Assembly (NCBI GenBank): GCA_934216145.1
Contig: CAKQBG010000051.1
Location: 1-13,773 of the forward strand
Reading direction: 5' to 3'
Length of the DNA stretch: 13,773 nt
From: an uncultured Anaeroplasma sp.
Lineage (GTDB): Bacteria; Bacillota_I; Bacilli_A; Acholeplasmatales; Anaeroplasmataceae
In this document: positions 7,431-13,773 of the stretch, piece after piece
How positions within the stretch are numbered: the stretch's first letter is position 1
Layout of the letters: every line of letters begins with the position of its first letter
Notes under the pieces: generated by a model
Databases searched by the model: none
What the model was told of the DNA's origin: nothing
What the model saw: only the letters and a program-made list of their open reading frames with translations
Made by a program: the position numbers and the translations under genes

Positions 7431-7494
7431 AACTGGCTATCCTTTCGGACCCTATAGCTTTGCGTCATTAGGTTTCCCTAATTTTGCTTTTAAT
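7422..7494 (-). promoter_or_regulatory. GEMM-I (cyclic-di-GMP-I class) riboswitch aptamer
   Basis: Minus-strand RNA shows the GEMM-I signature in order. GCAAA (7487-7483) is followed by a 6-bp hairpin with a GAAA tetraloop (AUUAGG-GAAA-CCUAAU, 7482-7467). Then comes GACGCAAAGC (7466-7457), the near-invariant core and tetraloop-receptor side. A second stem with GGGUCC-GAAA-GGA follows, then UAGCCAGUUGCC (7439-7428). A short AU-rich closing stem is possible between 7494-7490 and 7426-7422. The family binds cyclic di-GMP, or 3',3'-cGAMP in some variants. It lies between a consensus promoter and the anchor/matrix genes, so it probably switches the whole operon. The base before GCAAA is A (7488), where cyclic-di-GMP binders usually have G. 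Confidence 0.92.
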
Positions 7495-7502
7495 TCAGCA
7501 TT

Positions 7503-7531
7503 ATTATAAAATAAATTAAAATATCTGTCAA
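7503..7531 (-). promoter_or_regulatory. Consensus sigma-A promoter of the riboswitch/matrix operon
   Basis: The minus strand has TTGACA (7531-7526), a 17-base spacer and TATAAT (7508-7503), a perfect match to the sigma-A consensus with ideal spacing. Transcription would begin near 7496, just before the riboswitch. A promoter this strong suggests that control lies mainly in the RNA switch. Confidence 0.93.
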
Positions 7532-7596
7532 GAAAATCAAAATAAATTATTTATAATAATGGAGAAATTGGGCAAAATTACCATTGACTATTTATT

Positions 7597-7977
7597 TTAA
7601 TCAAAATATCCATCATTTAAATTATAGAATGCATCGATATAATTTATAAATTCTTTCGCCTCTAAATCTATTAAAAAAGAAGTATTTCTTTCTATTTCCT
7701 CTTCTATATCTGAAAACTTAACATCAACTATATAATAAATAGAATACATTTCCTTAAGTCTTTTTAATATCTCTTTTTTATTATATAAAAGACTTAATGT
7801 ATCATTAAGCTGTTGATGTAAAGAAAAATTATCAATATCAGTATCATTCTTTATCAATCCATAATATAAAAAATTATCTGTTATGCCGGGTTCTACTCCA
7901 ATATAATCAATAATAGAATACACATCAGATTCATCTAATGAAGAAATTCCAATTTTAAATACAGTTTTACATGTCAT
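7597..7977 (-). CDS. Unknown protein, possible DUF4279-like
   Basis: 126-residue soluble protein of unknown function. It starts with a beta-strand-like KTVFKIGISS, then SIIDYIGVEPG (21-31), a Lys/Leu-rich helical middle, and ends FLIDLEAKEFINYIDAFYNLNDGYFD. The pattern of an opening strand followed by an (I/L)-G-(V/I)-EP-(G/T) element and a C-terminal helix with an acidic aromatic end recalls DUF4279, a family of small proteins of unknown role. This is recalled from memory and uncertain. There is no signal peptide or membrane segment. It begins 8 bases after the 70-residue gene and shares its promoter. No convincing terminator follows before the divergent-function riboswitch promoter region. 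Confidence 0.7.
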   Translation of the reverse strand: MTCKTVFKIGISSLDESDVYSIIDYIGVEPGITDNFLYYGLIKNDTDIDNFSLHQQLNDTLSLLYNKKEILKRLKEMYSIYYIVDVKFSDIEEEIERNTSFLIDLEAKEFINYIDAFYNLNDGYFD

Positions 7978-7985
7978 ATTATATC

Positions 7986-8198
7986 TTACTTACTCTTAAA
8001 TAGAGTCTCCTCTTTAAGATTATTTATAATAACTGGACATTCACCACCCATTTGAACTGAATATATAATTTCATCATTAACTTTTTTTATATCATACACA
8101 ATTCCAAATCGTAAATCATCTTTATATCTAAAATTGACAAAGTCTCCTTTTTTAAACTTTGAATCAATTATTACTTCTTTTTTTCTTTTAAAAAACAT
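7986..8198 (-). CDS. Small beta-rich protein of unknown function
   Basis: 70 residues with a basic start (MFFKRKKEV), then FKKGDFVNFRYKDDLRFGIV (15-34), alternating hydrophobic strands and a Lys-rich end. The K-G-D-x-V turn followed by short strands suggests a small SH3-like or KOW-like barrel, as in many short Firmicute proteins that bind RNA or other proteins. No named family is recognised. AGGAG lies 8 bases before the ATG, and a good sigma-A promoter lies about 45 bases upstream, so it is probably a real gene despite its size. It heads a two-gene unit with the 126-residue protein. Confidence 0.7.
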   Translation of the reverse strand: MFFKRKKEVIIDSKFKKGDFVNFRYKDDLRFGIVYDIKKVNDEIIYSVQMGGECPVIINNLKEETLFKSK

Positions 8199-8241
8199 AA
8201 CTAATACTCCTATGTATACGTTTTCTTTTTTTCATAAATAA

Positions 8242-8270
8242 ATTATACTTCATTTTAATATAAATAGCAA
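8242..8270 (-). promoter_or_regulatory. Sigma-A promoter of the two small genes
   Basis: TTGCTA (8270-8265), a 17-base spacer and TATAAT (8247-8242) on the minus strand, about 45 bases before the 70-residue gene. The -10 is perfect and the spacing ideal; the -35 matches four of six. Confidence 0.75.
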
Positions 8271-8297
8271 TTTTATTTTTTAAGAATAAATTCATTA

Positions 8298-8332
8298 ATA
8301 AAAATTAAAAGCCTAGTCATTAGACTAGGACT
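8298..8332 (-). terminator. Intrinsic terminator of the lysS operon
   Basis: On the minus strand CCTAGTC (8329-8323) and GACTAGG (8318-8312) form a 7-bp stem with a 4-base TAAT loop, extended by partial AAG/CTT pairing. TTTTAATTTTTATT follows. It begins 6 bases after the stop codon of the 203-residue gene, so it closes the lysS transcript. Confidence 0.85.
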
Positions 8333-8335
8333 TAA

Positions 8336-8947
8336 TTAATTAATATTTTTATTTCGATTCTTTTCTATTAATGAAGTAAGAATTGTATTATAAGTATCAT
8401 CATCATTATCATTAACTAAATTATATTCTAATGCTATATCATAAAATATTTGATCTACTGTATGAACCTCAATACCATTCTTTTCAAATATTTTATAAGT
8501 AATATCATTTAGAAGGATAAAATCTTCTTCAACAGCATTCTCTTTATTATCTAGTTCTTTATTGACTTTATCTTCTAAGGTATTTAATTCAGTTATTTGT
8601 TCTTTAACACTTTCCTGATTTAAGACCTCTGATTGAAATTCATTAATATAGAGAAGTAAATTAATAGTTTTTGAATATTTCTCCATTTCATCTATATTCT
8701 TATTAAATTTACAATCAAGAATAGTTCCTATCATTTGAAACTGATCATAAATATAATCATAACCTGTAGAGAATATAAATTCCTCATCCTCTGTTAAAGC
8801 ATTTTTTTGTTTTTGGTCATATAAATAATCTACAACACTAATAACATGAGTAAATCTAGAAATAGTTTTACTTTTTTTCTTTACTAATGCTTGTATTAAT
8901 TCATGATTTTCATATTTCCAACTTAAATAATCTTCAAAAATATCCAT
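8336..8947 (-). CDS. Acidic, mostly helical protein of unknown function downstream of lysS
   Basis: 203 residues, not recognised. It is rich in Glu, Asp, Asn, Ile and Leu with no signal peptide or membrane segment, so it is probably cytoplasmic. The central part (about 105-145, with segments such as ITELNTLEDKVNKELDNKE) could form a coiled coil. It starts one base after the lysS stop codon, has no strong Shine-Dalgarno (GAAGATAAG lies nearby) and is followed at once by a terminator, so it is almost certainly co-transcribed and probably translationally coupled with lysS. Its link to tRNA charging is only positional. Confidence 0.75.
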   Translation of the reverse strand: MDIFEDYLSWKYENHELIQALVKKKSKTISRFTHVISVVDYLYDQKQKNALTEDEEFIFSTGYDYIYDQFQMIGTILDCKFNKNIDEMEKYSKTINLLLYINEFQSEVLNQESVKEQITELNTLEDKVNKELDNKENAVEEDFILLNDITYKIFEKNGIEVHTVDQIFYDIALEYNLVNDNDDDTYNTILTSLIEKNRNKNIN

Positions 8948-8948
8948 A

Positions 8949-10500
<1,552 letters not shown>

Positions 10501-10527
10501 GAATTTAACGATTTCATAATATAGCTT

Positions 10528-10953
10528 TTATTTAATATAATTAATATTATATTTATTTTTTCTTAAATAAGGATATTTTTTTAATATTCTTTTTTTATAT
10601 AGAATACATTTAAATTTATTAATAATTTGAGGTGTAATTATTAATTTTATTAAATAATTGACTTCTATTATAATATTATTAAGTAATTTATTTATTTTAA
10701 TAAGACTATTATTAAATAGTTTATTAGAAATAATATAACCTAATAAATAGATTATAAAATAAATAAGCTGGAATTTTATATTATATTTATTTGATATATG
10801 TATCCAAAGAATAGATAATAATATAAAATAAATTATATTTTTTATAAATATAAATTTTTTTTGATGGTAAAATATTATTGTATAACTAATATAGGTAAAT
10901 ATACCTAAATAGAAATATAGTAATAAATGAATTAGCTCATAAAGAGATTTCAT
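10528..10953 (-). CDS. yabQ: YabQ-like spore cortex membrane protein
   Basis: 141-residue integral membrane protein, shorter than Bacillus YabQ (about 211). An N-terminal block has hydrophobic segments at about 8-29, 38-52 and 62-75. A Lys/Asn-rich stretch then leads to a basic tail (KKRILKKYPYLRKNKYNI). YabQ is needed for spore cortex formation and localises to the membranes around the forespore. Sequence similarity is too low to see by eye; the call rests on position directly after yabP, topology, and TAATG stop/start coupling with yabP. In Bacillus the next gene would be divIC, but here lysS follows and no divIC is present in the window. The composition is extreme even for this genome, with Ile, Asn, Lys, Tyr and Leu dominating. 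Confidence 0.65.
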   Translation of the reverse strand: MKSLYELIHLLLYFYLGIFTYISYTIIFYHQKKFIFIKNIIYFILLSILWIHISNKYNIKFQLIYFIIYLLGYIISNKLFNNSLIKINKLLNNIIIEVNYLIKLIITPQIINKFKCILYKKRILKKYPYLRKNKYNINYIK

Positions 10954-11204
10954 TAGCTAAATACTCTTTTTAAGAATGATTTATTCTTATGTTTAATATT
11001 TTGAGAAATTGAATAAAATTCTCCTGTTAATTCTAAATGCGTATTGCTATTGAGGACATTATCTAATAAAATATTATTACCTAAAAGGATATATTCTTTA
11101 TTATTTATATCTAGCTTTATCATTTTAGAATTATATTCCTTTAGTTTAGTTACATTATTAATAATTATTTTGTTTTCATATAAAATAATTAATTCATTTT
11201 CCAT
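10953..11204 (-). CDS. yabP: Sporulation protein YabP
   Basis: 83 residues of the YabP/YqfC family, which acts in the mother cell during endospore formation. The family pattern is visible: IIINNVTKLKEYNSKMIKLDINNKEY (an n-V-x-x-L-x-x-(Y/F)-(D/N)-S element), then ILLGNNILLDNVLNSNTHLELTGEF (G-x-(N/D)-L-x-(I/L)-x-x-(L/V) followed by LxxxG), then a basic end FLKRVF. Length is close to the Bacillus protein. Its TAA shares a base with the yabQ ATG (TAATG). A site closely matching the sigma-E consensus lies just upstream, as expected for a mother-cell gene. The Shine-Dalgarno (GGTGAT) is weak. Confidence 0.87.
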   Translation of the reverse strand: MENELIILYENKIIINNVTKLKEYNSKMIKLDINNKEYILLGNNILLDNVLNSNTHLELTGEFYSISQNIKHKNKSFLKRVFS

Positions 11205-11218
11205 ATAATCACCAATTG

Positions 11219-11247
11219 ATTATATGATTATAATAAAAAGAATATTC
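11219..11247 (-). promoter_or_regulatory. Predicted sigma-E promoter of yabP-yabQ
   Basis: The minus strand reads GAATATT (11247-11241), a 14-base spacer and CATATAAT (11226-11219). The known Bacillus sigma-E consensus is KMATATT, 14-15 bases, CATACAnT, so the -35 matches fully and the -10 differs at one base. Bacillus yabP is a sigma-E gene, which agrees. The site lies about 15 bases before the yabP ATG, leaving a very short leader. Confidence 0.7.
11229..11234 (+). promoter_or_regulatory. Possible -10 element of the thioesterase gene
   Basis: TATAAT on the plus strand, 23 bases before the thioesterase ATG. No convincing -35 is seen at 16-18 bases upstream. It lies within the spacer of the opposing yabP promoter, so the two promoters would interfere. 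Confidence 0.35.
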
Positions 11248-11257
11248 GAGGTAGATT

Positions 11258-11665
11258 ATGATTTATAAAAGAAGAACATATTATCATGAAACAGATCAAA
11301 TGAGAGTAATTCATCATGCTAATTATTTAAAATATCTAGAAGAGGCTAGAATATATTATCTAGATAATATTGGATTACCATATAAAATGCTTGAGGATAT
11401 TGGTATTGTATCTCCAGTATTAGAAATAGAGTGTAGATATAAAAAATCTATTTTATTTAATGAAGTAGTAGATATTCATATTACTATGAGTAATATTACT
11501 ACTGTCAAATTTGAATTTGATTATGAAATAATTAATAGTAATAATGAAGTATGCTTTACTGCCCATTCTAAACATTGTTTATTAAAAAATGGAAATGTTA
11601 TTTCTATAAAAAAAGAAAATAGTGATTGGTATAATTTATTATTAGAGAATGTTAATAAGGCTTAA
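11258..11665 (+). CDS. Acyl-CoA thioesterase, YbgC/FadM (4HBT hotdog) family
   Basis: 135-residue cytoplasmic single-hotdog protein predicted to hydrolyse acyl-CoA or acyl-ACP thioesters. Near the N terminus is YHETDQMRVIHHANYLKYLEEAR (9-31), the family signature with the catalytic Asp (Asp13) and the HHANY helix start. The strand pattern IECRYKKSILFNEVVDIHI and VKFEFDYEI follows as in family members. GAGGT lies about 5-6 bases before the ATG. It is the only plus-strand gene in the window. It sits between spoIIE and yabP, diverges from yabP across 53 bases, and runs into the 3' end of spoIIE with a 14-base overlap. The substrate is not predictable; a role in recycling fatty acyl groups for membrane synthesis is possible. 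Confidence 0.9.
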   Translation: MIYKRRTYYHETDQMRVIHHANYLKYLEEARIYYLDNIGLPYKMLEDIGIVSPVLEIECRYKKSILFNEVVDIHITMSNITTVKFEFDYEIINSNNEVCFTAHSKHCLLKNGNVISIKKENSDWYNLLLENVNKA

Positions 11666-13598
11666 TTTTTATTGCGATTATAGAGGCATCATCCTTTAAG
11701 ATGTTGCCCTCTTTTTTTTGAATATAAGTAATAATATTATCTATTATAACATCAGGATTATTATTTAATGATAAATTGAATAATTCTTCTTTTGTAATAA
11801 AATCAGCTATTCCATCTGACATTAATAAAATAATATCATTAATAAAAAATTCAATATTATAGCTTGATGATGATACATCTAAATTTAAAGGTAATGTATG
11901 ATTTTCGTAGCTAAATATATCATTACCTCTAATTAAATAGGTACTAGTAGAACCTATTTTATATAAATATAACTGCATAGTAGATAAATTAAGCTTAAGT
12001 AGATCTAATGTTGCGTAGGAATCATAGTCTAATCTAAGATTAGAGATATTGCCTAATAGTGATAGTGTTGATTCAATTGAGAGATTATATTCTAATAGCC
12101 TTTTAAGTAGTTCTAAAGTATGGGTTGATTCTTTATAGGCTTTATGTCCATTTCCCATTCCATCACTAAGAGCAAAGATCATTGATTCATTTGGCAGTCT
12201 TTTAATGAAATAGTTATCTCCACTTATAAGGTTATCATTTTTAGTTAATATTCGATGTGAGAATATTATTTTACATCTAGGTTGTTTAAAAATATATAAA
12301 AGATTATTTTTTAATAATATAGAGATATTTTCTTTAAAGATTGGTTTTATTATTAATAATAATGAATCTACATTTATTTTTTGATTCATCTTTATTTTCA
12401 ATTCCAAAAATAATGATGATATATCTAAGCTTTTTATTTCTAATACTTCTATAGAATAAAAAGAAAGAGTATTTAAGAGCTTATTATATTCTTTTGTTTT
12501 ATATACCTCTTGGTAATACATTCCTGATAATTCTTCTTTTATTTTAGCTATAAAACTTGATTGAAAACTTGTAGGTTTATAGTTTGTTTCTTTTAAATAG
12601 AATGTTGAATAATTAGGACAATTATAAATATTATTATCATTATAGGCTATTGCGGAAGCTAAATATGGTATTCTTCTTTTATTATCTAGTTTACAGGGAG
12701 TATTTTTATTACATTTCGAGCATATAGTATTGCTTATTTCATTTAAACGTTCTTCTCTTAGTTTTTTATTTATTTCAATATTATTTACTTCTTTATTTAA
12801 TAGCTTTGAATAATCATCTAATACATATAGTATCGAGTCTACTGAACTATATATAATGTTATTTCTCTTATTTAGAAATAATGGTATATACATTATAGGT
12901 ATTAATACTATGAAATAGATAAAGCTTAGATGAGAATAATCAATATTGAAATAGAATAATACTGGAAATACTCCATAAATTTGTTGATAGATTAATTTTA
13001 AATTTAAGATATGATAATAAGCATAATATAAAAGAAAACTATATGATGATAGTAATAATATATATAGGTTATTGAATAATAGAAAATTAGATAAATAAAA
13101 ATAAGAATAGAGGAAATCATTAGGGGAATAAATAGTTATGAATGTTAAGTAGCATAGTGATAGTAATAGGTGAAATAGAGTAGGATTTATTATGAAGGAG
13201 GTATTTTTATAGTATTTTATGTTTAAATTAGATATTAAGTAAAATAATAATATCAATAAGTAAGAATAGAGATTATTAATAGTAAATTGATTTAATATTG
13301 TATAGGTTATTGATAATATTAATAGGCTTCCTATAAAAATTATTAGAGAATAGTATCTTTTCTTTTTTATTATTTTATTCAATATTAAATATAATAGTAT
13401 TAATGAAGCTAATATTATTTTATTTATTAAAGATATAAATAATAGCATTATTAGAAATATTAATAGTATTATTCTATTATTATAGGAATATAGTATTAGT
13501 AATAGTATTAGCAATAGCATTTTTATATCATCTGGGAAATATATTAATATAGACAGATAAAAGGTTAGTTTTAGTATTTCTATTATTATTCTTTTCAT
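11652..13598 (-). CDS. spoIIE: Stage II sporulation protein E, PP2C-type phosphatase
   Basis: SpoIIE dephosphorylates the anti-anti-sigma factor SpoIIAA, which frees sigma-F in the forespore, and associates with FtsZ at the polar septum. At 648 residues it is clearly shorter than the Bacillus protein (about 827). About 10 hydrophobic segments fill residues 1-250. A linker with a Cys cluster (C293, C296, C302, C327; C-x2-C-x5-C) follows, then a weakly conserved central domain. The C-terminal PP2C domain shows SGDNYF (459-464), ALSDGMGNGHKA (476-487), LMSDGIADF (592-600) and KDDAS (635-639), covering the metal-binding Asp residues. The start has a weak AGGTG 5 bases before the ATG. Its 3' end overlaps the convergent thioesterase by 14 bases. 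Base composition is extremely AT-rich, most of all in the membrane part. Confidence 0.93.
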   Translation of the reverse strand: MKRIIIEILKLTFYLSILIYFPDDIKMLLLILLLILYSYNNRIILLIFLIMLLFISLINKIILASLILLYLILNKIIKKKRYYSLIIFIGSLLILSITYTILNQFTINNLYSYLLILLFYLISNLNIKYYKNTSFIINPTLFHLLLSLCYLTFITIYSPNDFLYSYFYLSNFLLFNNLYILLLSSYSFLLYYAYYHILNLKLIYQQIYGVFPVLFYFNIDYSHLSFIYFIVLIPIMYIPLFLNKRNNIIYSSVDSILYVLDDYSKLLNKEVNNIEINKKLREERLNEISNTICSKCNKNTPCKLDNKRRIPYLASAIAYNDNNIYNCPNYSTFYLKETNYKPTSFQSSFIAKIKEELSGMYYQEVYKTKEYNKLLNTLSFYSIEVLEIKSLDISSLFLELKIKMNQKINVDSLLLIIKPIFKENISILLKNNLLYIFKQPRCKIIFSHRILTKNDNLISGDNYFIKRLPNESMIFALSDGMGNGHKAYKESTHTLELLKRLLEYNLSIESTLSLLGNISNLRLDYDSYATLDLLKLNLSTMQLYLYKIGSTSTYLIRGNDIFSYENHTLPLNLDVSSSSYNIEFFINDIILLMSDGIADFITKEELFNLSLNNNPDVIIDNIITYIQKKEGNILKDDASIIAIKIKPY

Positions 13599-13614
13599 TT
13601 TAACACCTAAAATG

Positions 13615-13647
13615 ATTATAGAATAATCGATCTAAATATATTGTCAT
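13615..13647 (-). promoter_or_regulatory. Possible Spo0A-dependent promoter of spoIIE with 21-base spacing
   Basis: On the minus strand ATGACA (13647-13642) and TATAAT (13620-13615) are 21 bases apart. Bacillus spoIIE has a sigma-A promoter of the same unusual spacing that needs Spo0A. A possible 0A-box core, GTCGA (plus strand, 13664-13668; AGTCGAG against TGTCGAA), lies just upstream of the -35. The predicted start near 13608 would leave almost no leader before the Shine-Dalgarno, which counts against it. Confidence 0.4.
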
Positions 13648-13693
13648 ATTTAGAATTGTTATAGTCGAGTCATAGGTTAAAATATAATTCTTT

Positions 13694-13723
13694 ATTATAA
13701 TATAAGTAGAATTATTAAAACAA
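13694..13723 (-). promoter_or_regulatory. Alternative sigma-A promoter upstream of spoIIE
   Basis: TTGTTT (13723-13718), an 18-base spacer and TATAAT (13699-13694), about 95 bases before the spoIIE ATG. The rest of the 175-base region from 13599 to the window end holds no gene that can be supported. Confidence 0.4.
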
Positions 13724-13773
13724 TAAAAATAGTTATATTTGATACCACTTTTTTAAATTATGTGTATAAATAA

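Noticed and set aside
13686..13717. Inverted AATTCT/AGAATT pair upstream of spoIIE as an operator
   Set aside because: It is short, AT-rich and widely spaced, and is expected by chance in such sequence.

Overview
The window comes from a very AT-rich, endospore-forming member of the Bacilli/Erysipelotrichia side of the Firmicutes. The evidence is spoIIE, yabP and yabQ (endospore genes), Bacillus-like sigma factor sites and Shine-Dalgarno sequences, and lysS close to spoIIE as in the Bacillus chromosome. The genus cannot be told from this sequence. Every stop codon read here is TAA except one TAG; no TGA is used as a stop and none is read in frame.

Left part (about 1-7530, all on the minus strand): a putative extracellular-matrix operon. 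In transcription order it has a perfect consensus sigma-A promoter (TTGACA-17-TATAAT, 7531-7503); a GEMM-I (cyclic-di-GMP-I class) riboswitch whose 3' end overlaps an intrinsic terminator; a membrane-anchored protein; and five paralogous exported proteins. All five exported proteins carry a SipW-type signal peptide (TSTTYAW-like) and a C-terminal W-x-E-G-W-D-x-D-C-F-like motif. The last gene is a SipW/ER-type signal peptidase with a Ser/His active site, the likely processing enzyme, and it is followed by a long terminator hairpin. The logic resembles the tapA-sipW-tasA matrix operon of Bacillus, but with an expanded paralogue set and a cyclic-dinucleotide RNA switch in front. This is the most interesting system in the window.

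Middle part (7597-8330, minus strand): two small genes of unknown function, a 70-residue beta-rich protein and a 126-residue possible DUF4279 protein. They form a short operon with its own good sigma-A promoter. Next come a 203-residue acidic unknown protein and lysS (class II lysyl-tRNA synthetase), which form another operon with a promoter and a terminator.

Right part (10528-13773): sporulation genes. yabP and yabQ are translationally coupled and sit behind a site that closely fits the sigma-E consensus. A divergent YbgC/FadM-like hotdog thioesterase is the only plus-strand gene, and its 3' end overlaps the 3' end of spoIIE by 14 bases. spoIIE (phosphatase that activates sigma-F) has an upstream region with a possible Spo0A-type promoter of unusual 21-base spacing.

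No tRNA, rRNA, CRISPR array, insertion sequence or transposase was seen.
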